The notes under the pieces were generated by a model. That model saw nothing but the letters and a program-made list of their open reading frames with translations, searched no databases and was not told the DNA's origin. A stretch of 64,000 bases of DNA from Actinomycetes bacterium. GTDB lineage: Bacteria > Actinomycetota > Acidimicrobiia > Acidimicrobiales > RAAP-2. The stretch spans positions 1 through 64,000 of the forward strand of contig JAKBNL010000004.1 in NCBI GenBank assembly GCA_021831035.1, in the 5' to 3' direction. Positions 1 to 7,370 of the stretch are shown piece by piece (the stretch's first letter is position 1; every line of letters starts with the position of its first letter). Made by a program: the position numbers and the translations under genes.

Positions 1-2
1 TC

Positions 3-95
3 GGCTTTCGCAACTTCGAGAACTACCGAATCCGGGCTCTGCTCTACGCCGGGAAACCCAACTGGCGGGTCCTCGGCTCGATCGTGGTTCGATGA
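3..95 (+). CDS. ISL3-family transposase, C-terminal fragment (cut by window edge)
   Basis: The reading frame open from base 3 to a TGA at 93-95 encodes 30 residues beginning GFRNFENYRIRALLYAG. This resembles the conserved C-terminal end of ISL3-family DDE transposases, where a GFRN-xx-NYR block precedes the stop. Only the tail is visible, so I cannot tell whether the element is intact upstream. The following bases (96-123) look like the outer end of such an element. Family assignment rests on this short motif only. Confidence 0.6.
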   Translation, partial: GFRNFENYRIRALLYAGKPNWRVLGSIVVR

Positions 96-123
96 GGGTC
101 ACCCCGCCAGATTCCGATGAGCC
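96..123. repeat. Possible right terminal inverted repeat of the ISL3-type element
   Basis: Directly after the transposase stop, the complement strand reads GGCTCATCGGAATCTGG followed by GGGGTGA. This resembles the GGCTCTTC-type outer ends of ISL3-family elements. The matching left end lies outside the window, so this is a suggestion only. Confidence 0.3.
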
Positions 124-330
124 CCCAAGCGCCGAAGGGCCCTGGAATCACTGCGGTCTCGTCGATCTGTTCGTCGCGAGGTCTGAACACCCCCACGTCC
201 ACGGTCTTCTTTCCTCGTGACGTACCCGTGCTGGGCTGAGTTACCCATCTGCCGGTTCTGTTTACGTCGACGCGACGGAATCGAATTACGCCAACGGCCC
301 ATCCCACCCTGTTTCGCCCATTCTCAAACC

Positions 331-1851
331 TCACGAATAGTTTCGAAAACCGAGCCACGAGCTCGACCACGGTGACCGCAAGCCCGTCGCCACCATCACT
401 TCGACTCCTTGCTCGTCATTGGACACCCCTAACCCATTGGTATATACGAGGGCAAGTCGAACACTCGAGAAGAAGCGGCGAAGGGTGGCAGGGTTCATGT
501 TGACGGCCACGACCGTCGTGGCCGACCTCGGTGGTGGTCCCCACAGCCAAAACGAATTGGCGCCACTGTAAATGCGTCCCGGGGGAATCTTGAATTGAGC
601 ACCGTAACGATCTAACGCGCCAGCCTCGCCATAGTTACCCGCCAGAATGATGGCGCTCTTTCGTTGAGTCTCGGGCAACGAACGAAACACCGCGGCAATC
701 TGACCGACTTCGCGGGGCCACGCAATAGTCTCGGCGAGGTCGTAGTTGATCTTCTGAAGGGCGAGCGTGTGCAAACTCTTGGCGGGAAGTACGGGTATCG
801 CAAGCGGAATCGTGATCAAACCGGAAACCGCCAACGCCGCCATGATCGTCGTGGGGCCGAGAGATCGAAGCCCGCGGCCGCGTCGAAGAATCCAACGTCG
901 CTCCAAAGTGACGGCGCCGGCGGCGAAGAGCAAGACGAAGATCCCGCCCACGTAGTAGGGCTTGCCACCCAAAATGAATTGAAGGACAAGCACGACGATG
1001 CAGGCGGTGGCGAGTGTTCGCCACCGGCGATCAGGGGACTCTCGACGCCATAGAGCGACGAGCCCGGTGGCCCACAGTGGGGTGGCGGCAAGACCGGTGT
1101 AGAGAATCTGGGCGGGCCAATAAACCGCACGGTTGTGGCCAGCGTTGAGCTGAAGCGACCGGAAGACCGGAATGTTCGGCCAACCATGGAGTGCCTGCCA
1201 AAGAAAATCGGGCCAGCCGAGTACCGCCACGATGGCCACCGCCGCCAGCGCCGTTCGAGCCGGCACCAACCGTCGAGCCGACGTCGTCACGGCGAACCCG
1301 ACGGTGAGGGCGCCCACCAGAAATCCGATGTTCCACTTCGCGTCCAGGCCCACCCCGGCGAAGGTGCCGGCGACCAAAAGCCATCGAGACTCCTCACTCT
1401 CCAAGAAGTGTGCGCAGCTCCACAGCACGCCCGCCCACGCGGCAAAATCGGATACCGTGGTGGTCAGCAGATGGGCGGTCGCCAGGTACTCGCCGCAAGC
1501 CGCCGTCGCGAGTGCGGCGATGCGCTGGGCCGGAACTCCTCCGCCCAGGAGTCGAGCCATCGAACTCGACGAAACGACGAACCATCCCAGGAGCATCGCC
1601 GGAATTACCCGTAGTCCCACCAGGCTGTTGGCGAAGAGAACGGACGACAAGCGCGCGACTATCGGCGCCAACAACGGCTGGTCGACGTACCCGAGCGCTG
1701 GATGTTGACCCGCGGCGAGAAAGTAAAGTTCGTCGCGGTGGTAGCCATAGCGAGCGCTAACCGCCATCTCCAACGCCACCCCGCCGAGCGCAATGAGCGC
1801 TACGCCGAGGTCGTCCCGCCCTGATTCGTGACGCCGACGAATCGCGAACAT
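331..1851 (-). CDS. Glycosyltransferase family 39 (ArnT/PMT-like) membrane protein
   Basis: This 506-aa polytopic membrane protein belongs to the dolichyl-phosphate-mannose/ArnT-type glycosyltransferases, which transfer a sugar from a polyprenyl-phosphate donor on the outer face of the membrane. The first luminal loop (about residues 35-65) carries the signature YGYHRDELYFLAAG followed by GYVDQPLL, including the Asp-Glu pair typical of the family catalytic loop. About ten hydrophobic segments follow. The C-terminal soluble part has GNYGEAGALDRYG and FWLWGPP, common in actinobacterial homologues. The ATG start is preceded by GGGGGCGAT as ribosome site. The gene looks less GC-rich than the rest of the window and stands alone beside IS debris, which fits acquisition by transfer. 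Acceptor and sugar are unknown. Confidence 0.8.
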   Translation of the reverse strand: MFAIRRRHESGRDDLGVALIALGGVALEMAVSARYGYHRDELYFLAAGQHPALGYVDQPLLAPIVARLSSVLFANSLVGLRVIPAMLLGWFVVSSSSMARLLGGGVPAQRIAALATAACGEYLATAHLLTTTVSDFAAWAGVLWSCAHFLESEESRWLLVAGTFAGVGLDAKWNIGFLVGALTVGFAVTTSARRLVPARTALAAVAIVAVLGWPDFLWQALHGWPNIPVFRSLQLNAGHNRAVYWPAQILYTGLAATPLWATGLVALWRRESPDRRWRTLATACIVVLVLQFILGGKPYYVGGIFVLLFAAGAVTLERRWILRRGRGLRSLGPTTIMAALAVSGLITIPLAIPVLPAKSLHTLALQKINYDLAETIAWPREVGQIAAVFRSLPETQRKSAIILAGNYGEAGALDRYGAQFKIPPGRIYSGANSFWLWGPPPRSATTVVAVNMNPATLRRFFSSVRLALVYTNGLGVSNDEQGVEVMVATGLRSPWSSSWLGFRNYS

Positions 1852-2823
1852 ATCGCCCCCTCAGCCCAGCGCCAGCACTCACCACCAACGGTGACCTGGC
1901 CCATTGTCGTCACAGCCACTTCACTTCGCGGCAGGGGACAATGCGCCCGACTCTAGCGAAGTGATGCGCGCCGTCAGGCTCCATCCGCGAGAAAGCGGGG
2001 CGGCTCAAGAGACGACCTAGCCCCGGGCGGCGAGAGAACGTCGCGCCAACAAGTCGGTCGAGGCGACCCTTCGACCCGCCATGCCACGAAGTCGGCTCCT
2101 GGGGCCGGACCCCTTGAGGTCAATCCCCTCCTTTGCAGGAACTTGGAAGAGGGTCCTCTGAGATCTTGTAGCCGTCCACTAGGCGCGGGTTGGGCGCCTC
2201 GCCCTCGGGCCCGGGGATCCGAATCGCGACTCGACCCTCCAACGAGCCCGGGCCAGGTCAACTGTCCAGCCACGAGTTCATGCGTGAGAGGACGTGGGTG
2301 GACAATCAGTTCCATTGAGCCAACACCTCAAGGTGCCGACAGCGCTACCTGGTCGTTGTCGAAGCACTCCCCGCGTGCCGGGATCGAGACCCGGGCGGCC
2401 CACGATGAACCCGAGTCCACCGCGGAAACGTGACGAGGTTCACCGGTAGGACGACCCGGTGTCGGCAGTCCCTTATCGCGCTCACCCACGGCTGCACCGC
2501 TCCACGGCGCGGATGGTGCTGAGCCGCCAATGACGTCGGTGACGTGGAGCGACGTCTCGGCGCCGACGCGAAGTTGAGCGTCGGGTCCTTGACCGTCGAG
2601 GTCGCGACCCGCTTGCCTTCTCAGGCCCGAGCGTCCAACCCTGACGGGCCGGCTTCACACGAGGTGATCGCGACGCCGGGCCCGACGACAGACGCTGACC
2701 AGATCTGGTCGCGCTCGTACAAGGCTCAATTGGCGAACCCACACTCGGCGTGAACGGCGCCGAACCCCCCGGGGGGATGGCCAGGGTCTGGATCAGACCC
2801 GGGCCACCCCTCGTCGGGAATTG
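1852..2823. other. About 970 bp without a convincing gene
   Basis: Open frames here (for example 1974-2315 minus and 2544-2753 plus) give Arg/Pro-rich, low-complexity translations with no recognisable motif and no good ribosome site. I found no tRNA or repeat structure. The 5' side can hold the promoter of the glycosyltransferase and the 3' side the csp terminator. It may be decayed coding DNA at the edge of the transferred segment. Confidence 0.5.
2779..2805 (-). terminator. Hairpin downstream of csp
   Basis: GGGTCTG (2784-2790) and CAGACCC (2794-2800) pair around a GAT loop and are extended by GGCC/GGCC arms at 2779-2782 and 2802-2805. It lies 19 nt beyond the csp stop. There is no U tract, but strong GC hairpins without U tracts are common at actinobacterial gene ends. 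A second palindrome, CCCCCCGGGGGG, lies at 2765-2776. Confidence 0.5.
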
Positions 2824-3024
2824 TCAGATGACGCGGACGTTCTGCGCCTCTTCACCCTTCTTACCGGGCGCCGCGGTGAACTCGACTCGCTGACCCTCTT
2901 CGAGGGTCTTGTAACCCTCACCCTGGATGTTCGAGAAGTGAACGAACACGTCGTCACCCTGCTCACGGGAAATGAACCCGAATCCCTTTTCCGCGTTGAA
3001 AAACTTCACGGTGCCTTGTGCCAC
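2824..3024 (-). CDS. csp: Cold-shock protein (CspA family)
   Basis: This 66-aa single cold-shock domain is an OB-fold RNA/ssDNA chaperone that melts mRNA secondary structure. It starts [18 protein letters not shown], which contains RNP1 (KGFGFI), and has RNP2 as VFVHFSNI near residues 26-33. The length is the usual 65-70 aa. The start is GTG at 3022-3024, fixed by the family N-terminus. The upstream region contains a hairpin (3051-3069), and long structured 5' leaders are typical of csp mRNAs. The gene is monocistronic, with a hairpin after the stop. Confidence 0.95.
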   Translation of the reverse strand: MAQGTVKFFNAEKGFGFISREQGDDVFVHFSNIQGEGYKTLEEGQRVEFTAAPGKKGEEAQNVRVI

Positions 3025-3050
3025 GATTCACTCAATTTCTAAAAAGCGTC

Positions 3051-3069
3051 GAAACGACCTTTTCGTTTC
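3051..3069 (-). promoter_or_regulatory. Hairpin in the csp 5' leader
   Basis: GAAACG (3051-3056) and CGTTTC (3064-3069) form a 6-bp stem with a 7-nt loop about 27 nt before the csp start. csp leaders commonly fold into temperature-responsive structures. Whether this stem is functional is inference. Confidence 0.35.
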
Positions 3070-3241
3070 ATCCGCACCGTAAGCGTACACGCCTTGGGCG
3101 ATGTGTGGCCAAGAACGTCCATCAACTCACGGGGCCGCACTCCCTCGCGCACCGGAGCCCCGGCTACACCCGGCGGCCCTAGCGCTGGATGTCGCCTGGT
3201 CCGCGAGTGTTCGTAGGGTCAACGCACGAGCAGTGGACACG

Positions 3242-3270
3242 TTGACAACTGGTCGGGGCGCTTACAGACT
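3242..3270 (+). promoter_or_regulatory. Promoter-like sequence now separated from its gene by the IS3 element
   Basis: A perfect TTGACA (3242-3247) is followed at 15-17 bp by weak -10 candidates (TACAGA at 3263-3268 or CAGACT at 3265-3270). It points toward the pentapeptide/DinB gene, which would start about 30-40 bp downstream of the -10 if the IS3 element were removed. Spacing is not ideal, so confidence is modest. Confidence 0.4.
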
Positions 3271-3294
3271 CGTGAGGGTTCACCGGTGACGAGT

Positions 3295-3320
3295 TGAACC
3301 GCCCCGGGATTCCTAGAGGC
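3295..3320 (+). repeat. IS3 element left inverted repeat
   Basis: 26 bp starting TGAACCGCCCCGGG. It matches the complement of 4564-4589 at 22 of 26 positions, with mismatches at repeat positions 13, 15, 19 and 25. Confidence 0.9.
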
Positions 3321-3344
3321 CGATCCCTTTGAGAGGATTGGTCA

Positions 3345-3665
3345 ATGGCAAGGACAAACAGATACTCACCGGAGGTGCGTGAGCGGGCGGTGCGGATGGT
3401 GTTCGAGCACCTCGACGAGTACTCCTCGGAGTGGGCGGCGATCACCTCGGTGTCGGGAAAGTTGGGCATGGCGGCTGAGACCCTGCGCCACTGGGTCCGT
3501 CGGGCCCAGGTCGACGGCGGTCTTCGACCCGGGCTCAGCACCGACGAGCGCAGGCGCTTGAAGGAGCTCGAGAAGGAGAACCGCGACCTTCGGCGGGCGA
3601 ACGAAATACTCAAGGACGCGTCGATTTTCTTCGCGACCGAGCTCGACGGTCGAACGAGGAGGTAG
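3345..3665 (+). CDS. IS3 transposase OrfA (DNA-binding subunit)
   Basis: This 106-aa protein has an N-terminal helix-turn-helix (about residues 8-52, with [13 protein letters not shown] and [15 protein letters not shown]) that binds the element ends, then a leucine-zipper-like helix ([18 protein letters not shown], about 73-90) for multimerisation. It ends [17 protein letters not shown]. orfB lies in the -1 frame, whose open stretch reaches back into the orfA tail. A -1 ribosomal frameshift near ATTTTCTTC (3624-3632) would therefore yield the OrfAB fusion transposase. The exact slip site is inferred. Confidence 0.93.
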   Translation: MARTNRYSPEVRERAVRMVFEHLDEYSSEWAAITSVSGKLGMAAETLRHWVRRAQVDGGLRPGLSTDERRRLKELEKENRDLRRANEILKDASIFFATELDGRTRR

Positions 3666-3676
3666 TTCGCTACATC

Positions 3677-4573
3677 GTGTCCCGCAAGGACCGATGGGGG
3701 GTCGAGCCGATCTGCAGGGCCCTGCAGTTCGCCCCCGCCACCTACTACGCCGCGATCACGCGCCCTCTGAGCGCCCGGGCGGTCCGTGACGAGGAACTGG
3801 TCGTTGAGATCACCCGCGTGCACGCCGAGAGCCGTCGCCGCTACGGCGCCGACAAGGTCTGGAGACAGCTCCAGCTCGAGGGTGTTGCGGTCGCGCGCTG
3901 CACCGTCGAGCGCCTGATGAGACGCGAGGGACTCGTGGGCGTTCGCCGCGGTCGGCACTGGAAGACGACGATCCCCGACGAGAGCGCCGAGCGCCCGCTC
4001 GATCTCGTCCAGCGTGACTTCAGCGCCCCCGCGCCGAACCGGCTCTGGGTCGCGGACCTGACCTACGTGAAGACCCACGCCGGCTTCACCTACGTGGCCT
4101 TTGTCATCGACGTCTTCAGCCGCTTCATCGTCGGCTGGCAGGTCTCGACCAGTCTGCGCAGCGACATCGCCCTCGACGCTTTGGAGATGGCGATCCACTC
4201 GAGGAACGTGAGCGGAGACGACCAACTCATCAATCACCACGACCGCGGGGTCCAATACGTCAGCTTTCGCTACACGCGACGACTCATCGAGGCGGGCATC
4301 GAGGCCTCGGTCGGGAGCAAGGGTGATTCCTACGACAATGCTCTCGCCGAGAGCTTCAACGGCCTCTACAAGGCCGAGCTGATCTATCACGAGGGGCCGT
4401 GGAAGGGCGTCGAGGACGTCGAGTGGGCGACGCTCACCTACGTCGACTGGTTCAACCACAAGCGTCTTCACGGCGAGATCGGCATGGTCACGCCAGCGAT
4501 GTTCGAAGCCGCCTACTACGCTCAGAGGTCGCTGGTGGATGACGCCGGCTTGGAAACGGTCGAGTCTCTATGA
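3677..4573 (+). CDS. IS3 transposase OrfB (DDE integrase-like catalytic subunit)
   Basis: This 298-aa rve-superfamily catalytic domain cuts and joins the element ends. An HTH_21-like region (about 40-95, with SRRRYGADKVWRQL) precedes the catalytic core. D127 lies in LWVADLTYV, D189 in HHDRGVQY and E225 in ALAESFNGL, giving the DD(35)E spacing. The end region has WFNHKRLHGEIGMVTPAMFE, typical of IS3 members. GTG at 3677 is the first start in frame, but the natural product is probably the frameshifted OrfAB. The stop codon lies within the right inverted repeat. Confidence 0.93.
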   Translation: MSRKDRWGVEPICRALQFAPATYYAAITRPLSARAVRDEELVVEITRVHAESRRRYGADKVWRQLQLEGVAVARCTVERLMRREGLVGVRRGRHWKTTIPDESAERPLDLVQRDFSAPAPNRLWVADLTYVKTHAGFTYVAFVIDVFSRFIVGWQVSTSLRSDIALDALEMAIHSRNVSGDDQLINHHDRGVQYVSFRYTRRLIEAGIEASVGSKGDSYDNALAESFNGLYKAELIYHEGPWKGVEDVEWATLTYVDWFNHKRLHGEIGMVTPAMFEAAYYAQRSLVDDAGLETVESL

Positions 4574-4589
4574 AACTCGGGGCGGTTCA
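4564..4589 (+). repeat. IS3 element right inverted repeat
   Basis: The complement of the left repeat, ending CGGGGCGGTTCA. It overlaps the orfB stop codon (4571-4573). The AGT target duplication follows at 4590-4592. Confidence 0.9.
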
Positions 4590-4603
4590 AGTTGGGGGTA
4601 GTG

Positions 4604-5341
4604 GTGGCGTACGAGAAGGGTCCGATGTTCTCAGGTGCACGACTGGAGGACGCGGACTTCTCCCGCGCACGTCTGCACGCAGCGAACTTCGAGGGGGCAC
4701 GGATCACCGACGCGTGGCTGCACGACGCCGATATCTCGGGCGACCTGGAAGGGCTCCGTCTCAACGGGATCGAGGTCGCGCCGCTCGTCGAGGCGGAACG
4801 GAACCGCCTCTTCCCCGAGCTCGCGCGGCTTCGGGCGACCGACCCCCGGGGGCTCGCCGAGGCGTGGACGATGATCGAGGACCTGTGGCGTGCCACAGTC
4901 TCGCGGGCGCGCAACCTCGGCGAGGCGGTGCTCCATGAACGCGTCGACGACGAGTGGAGTTTCGTCGAGACCCAGCGCCATCTCGTTCTCGCGACCGACT
5001 GCTGGCTCCGGCGGATGGTAAAGGGGATGGCCCAGCCCTACCACCCTTGGGGACTCGCGGGATCGTGGCTGACCGACCCGGGTGCGTGGGGGCTCGACAC
5101 GACCGCCAACCCGTCGCTTGAGGACATCCTGGCCGTCCGGGCCGAGCGGATGGACGAGGTCGCTCGCGAGATCGCGGGCCTGACTACGGTCGAGCTCAAA
5201 CGGGTGTGCGTACCCCCGAGCGCGGTCGGACACCCCGATCGCGAGCACACCGTCCTGGAGTGTCTCCACGTGATCCTCAACGAGGAATGGGAGCATCACC
5301 GATACGCGACGCGCGATCTCGCGGTGCTCGAGAGCAACTAA
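4604..5341 (+). CDS. Pentapeptide-repeat/DinB_2 domain protein
   Basis: The N-terminus (about residues 5-45) has pentapeptide-type A(D/N)F/L repeats (SGARLEDADFSRARLHAANF), then a linker (LNGIEVAPLVEAE), then a DinB_2-like helical domain (about 85-240) with VETQRHLVLATDCWLRRM and a C-terminal NEEWEHHRYATRD helix offering metal-binding His residues. Such proteins are widespread in actinobacteria with no defined reaction. GTG at 4604 is chosen because GGGGG lies 5 nt upstream; GTG 4601 or TTG 4592 are alternatives. Removing the IS3 element shows an in-frame TGA a few codons upstream. The protein is therefore probably intact and the insertion hit its 5' leader, not its coding part. Confidence 0.75.
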   Translation: MAYEKGPMFSGARLEDADFSRARLHAANFEGARITDAWLHDADISGDLEGLRLNGIEVAPLVEAERNRLFPELARLRATDPRGLAEAWTMIEDLWRATVSRARNLGEAVLHERVDDEWSFVETQRHLVLATDCWLRRMVKGMAQPYHPWGLAGSWLTDPGAWGLDTTANPSLEDILAVRAERMDEVAREIAGLTTVELKRVCVPPSAVGHPDREHTVLECLHVILNEEWEHHRYATRDLAVLESN

Positions 5342-5492
5342 GACCGCGTCGCGTCGCGTCGACCTCGGCGCTCACCCTCCAGCTCGACGCGGCAAGGTTC
5401 CCGTCGCCGTCCGTCGTCTCATGGGACGCGCCTTATCGGTTTGTCAGGGGTACGAGTCGTCTCGACCGAGAGGCGTAGCCCGAAAACGACCC

Positions 5493-5636
5493 TCAGTTCG
5501 GGGAGCGAGCTCCAGGTCCCTGGTCGCCGAAGAGGCCCTTCTTGGTCTCGCGCTTGGCGTGCTTGTCGCTGCGCTTTTCCTTGAGCGACTTGCCAACCTT
5601 CTTGGCGTTGTGGTGGTTCGGTGACTTGTCGGCCAC
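5493..5636 (-). CDS. Small basic protein (47 aa, MADKSP family)
   Basis: The product starts MADKSPNHHNAKKVGKSLKEK and is dominated by Lys, Arg and His. Short proteins with MADKSP and GKSLKEKR segments recur in actinobacteria as uncharacterised basic proteins; this resemblance is from memory. The start is GTG at 5634-5636, with AGGAG 5 nt upstream, so a longer frame from 5762 is not needed. It has no membrane segment or signal. Function is unknown; a nucleic-acid-associated role is only a guess from charge. Confidence 0.65.
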   Translation of the reverse strand: MADKSPNHHNAKKVGKSLKEKRSDKHAKRETKKGLFGDQGPGARSPN

Positions 5637-5765
5637 GCGGACTCCTCTCGTAGGCGTCGTCGGTGGTGGCGGCGTCGAGGTCGTCATCGTGGGCACCCCC
5701 GACATCTGATAAGCGTCGTGGGCGACCTGCGAGGCCTCGTCGTCGAGGCTACTCGCACCCATCGG

Positions 5766-6161
5766 TCAGGCGAGCCCTCCCGACGCGCCAAGGGCGCGAC
5801 GCACGATGTCCTCGCTATCAGGGTTGATCGACCACCACGTCCAGCGACCCCGCCTCTCCGCCACGACGACGCCGGCTTCGGCGAGGACCTTCGTGTGATG
5901 GGAGATCGTGGGTTGGCTCCGACCCAGGGGAGCCTCTAAGTCGCACGAGCAGGCCGCGCCGCGCTCGAGCAGGATCGAGAGGAGTCGCAGACGCACCGGA
6001 TCGGCCAGCGACCCGAGGAGCCGGGCCAGGCGCACCGCCTCGACTTCGTGAAGGGGAGCGTCCCCGACGGTTCCCCCACACGACTCGTCCTCGAACTCGT
6101 CGGCCGTCCAGTCGATTCCGACCGACGCGCGCCGCCCCTCGGACCACCTATCGACGGTCAT
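5766..6161 (-). CDS. arsR: ArsR-family arsenic-responsive repressor
   Basis: This 131-aa winged-helix repressor is divergent from acr3. The core (about 40-125) has RLLGSLADPVRLRLLSIL, then GAACSCDLEAPLG with C71 and C73 forming a Cys-x-Cys like the arsenite site of classical ArsR. The recognition helix is RSQPTISHHTKVL and the wing RRGRWTWWSI. A further Cys (C28) sits in the N-terminal extension. ATG at 6161 is chosen because TATTAT lies 7 nt upstream on the same strand, giving a leaderless start, although the frame opens further upstream. Arsenite binding would release the shared operator and induce both genes. Confidence 0.9.
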   Translation of the reverse strand: MTVDRWSEGRRASVGIDWTADEFEDESCGGTVGDAPLHEVEAVRLARLLGSLADPVRLRLLSILLERGAACSCDLEAPLGRSQPTISHHTKVLAEAGVVVAERRGRWTWWSINPDSEDIVRRALGASGGLA

Positions 6162-6184
6162 CGATGCAATAATAACCATCGATG
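6159..6184. promoter_or_regulatory. Divergent arsR/acr3 operator and overlapping promoters
   Basis: The palindrome CATCGATG occurs twice (6159-6166 and 6177-6184), separated by 10 bp of A/T-rich sequence, so it is both a direct and an inverted repeat with centres 18 bp apart. The spacer holds a minus-strand TATTAT (6169-6174) 7 nt before the arsR ATG, and a plus-strand TAATAA (6170-6175) 6 nt before the acr3 ATG. Each start codon lies inside one CATCGATG copy, so a bound repressor would cover both promoters and both starts. Confidence 0.7.
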
Positions 6185-7351
6185 ACCGTGAATCCATGGC
6201 GGGGAGGCCCCGTGCGCAATGCGATGCCAAGCGGACCGGCTGACGCCGTGGGTCCTCGCGACGACGCGCCCGGCGCGGTCACGACCCTCGAGCCCGACCG
6301 ACCCGTCGTCGCTCGACTCTCGATCCTCGACCGGTTCTTGCCCCTGTGGATCGTCGGCGCGATGGCTCTCGGGATCGGGCTGGGTCGCGCCTTCCCGAGC
6401 CTGAACACGCACCTCGACGCGATTCAGGTGACCCGGGGCACCTCCTTGCCCATCTTCATCGGCCTGCTCGTGATGATGTACCCGGTACTCGCCAAGGTGC
6501 GCTACGGCGAGCTCGACGCCGTCACGACCGACCGACGCCTGCTCGTCTCGTCACTCGTCTTGAACTGGGTGATCGGTCCGGCCGTCATGTTCGCGCTGGC
6601 GTGGGCCTTCCTGGGCGATCAGCCGACGTACCGCACCGGGCTCATCATCGTGGGCCTCGCGCGGTGCATCGCCATGGTGCTGGTCTGGAACGACCTGTCC
6701 GGCGGCGACCGTGAGGCGGCCGCGGTGCTCGTCGCGCTCAACGCACTCTTCCAGATCGTCGCCTTCGCCCTCCTCGGCTACTTCTACCTGCGCGTCCTGC
6801 CCCACTGGCTGGGCCTGTCGACGGTGGGGGTGCGCTTCTCGATGGGCGAGATCGCCGCGACCGTCGCGATCTTCCTCGGGATTCCCCTCGTAGCCGGGTT
6901 CCTTACCCGGCGCATCGCCGAGCGGACCCGCGGGCGCGCGTGGTACGAGACGCGCTTCCTCCCCCGTATCGGTCCCCTGGCGTTGGTGGGCCTGCTCTAC
7001 ACCATCGTCGTCCTCTTCTCCCTCCAGGGCCACACCATCTCCGCCCACCCCCTCGACGTGGCGCGCATCGCCCTACCCCTGCTCGCCTACTTCGCCGTGG
7101 TGTGGACCGGCGCCTTCGCCTGGGGTCGGGCCCTCGGTCTCTCGTACGAGCGCACCGCCACGCTCGCCTTCACCGCCGCCGGCAACAACTTCGAGCTGGC
7201 GATCGCCGTGTGCATCGGCGTCTTCGGGGTCACCTCCGGCGAGGCGCTGGCCGGCGTCGTGGGCCCCCTGATCGAGGTGCCCGTCCTCGTCGCCCTGGTC
7301 TACGTCTCACTGTGGGCGCGACGGCGGTTCTACCCCGTACCGACCGACTGA
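6182..7351 (+). CDS. acr3: ACR3-family arsenite efflux permease
   Basis: This 389-aa protein has about ten membrane segments and exports As(III) across the cytoplasmic membrane using proton motive force. Diagnostic features are the conserved Cys (C162) in GLARCIAMVLVWNDL and the C-terminal TAAGNNFELAIAV with E338; these two are the residues known to be needed for Acr3 transport. The N-terminus has about 45 extra residues before LSILDRFLPLW. The ATG at 6182 fits a leaderless transcript, but a later start (such as M15) is possible. It is divergent from arsR and followed after 19 bp by the flavoprotein gene. Confidence 0.93.
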   Translation: MTVNPWRGGPVRNAMPSGPADAVGPRDDAPGAVTTLEPDRPVVARLSILDRFLPLWIVGAMALGIGLGRAFPSLNTHLDAIQVTRGTSLPIFIGLLVMMYPVLAKVRYGELDAVTTDRRLLVSSLVLNWVIGPAVMFALAWAFLGDQPTYRTGLIIVGLARCIAMVLVWNDLSGGDREAAAVLVALNALFQIVAFALLGYFYLRVLPHWLGLSTVGVRFSMGEIAATVAIFLGIPLVAGFLTRRIAERTRGRAWYETRFLPRIGPLALVGLLYTIVVLFSLQGHTISAHPLDVARIALPLLAYFAVVWTGAFAWGRALGLSYERTATLAFTAAGNNFELAIAVCIGVFGVTSGEALAGVVGPLIEVPVLVALVYVSLWARRRFYPVPTD

Positions 7352-7370
7352 TCCGACCGAGGAGACCACC

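Larger units (their letters stand above)
3295..4589 (+). mobile_element. Complete IS3-family insertion sequence (1295 bp)
   Basis: The element begins TGAACCGCCCCG and ends with the matching complement CGGGGCGGTTCA. The 26-bp ends agree at 22 positions. It contains orfA and orfB in the -1 frame relation typical of IS3 elements. The flanks carry a 3-bp direct repeat, AGT at 3292-3294 and AGT at 4590-4592, consistent with IS3-type target duplication. The ends, duplication and both open frames are intact, so the insertion is probably recent and the element may still move. Confidence 0.93.

Noticed and set aside
2378-2402. T-arm-like hairpin (GGG ATCGAGA CCC) suggesting a tRNA
   Set aside because: The loop is not TTC-type, and no acceptor, D or anticodon arms can be found around it.
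1974-2433. Open frames of about 100 aa on both strands between the GT39 and csp genes
   Set aside because: No recognisable motif, no ribosome site, Arg/Pro-rich composition.
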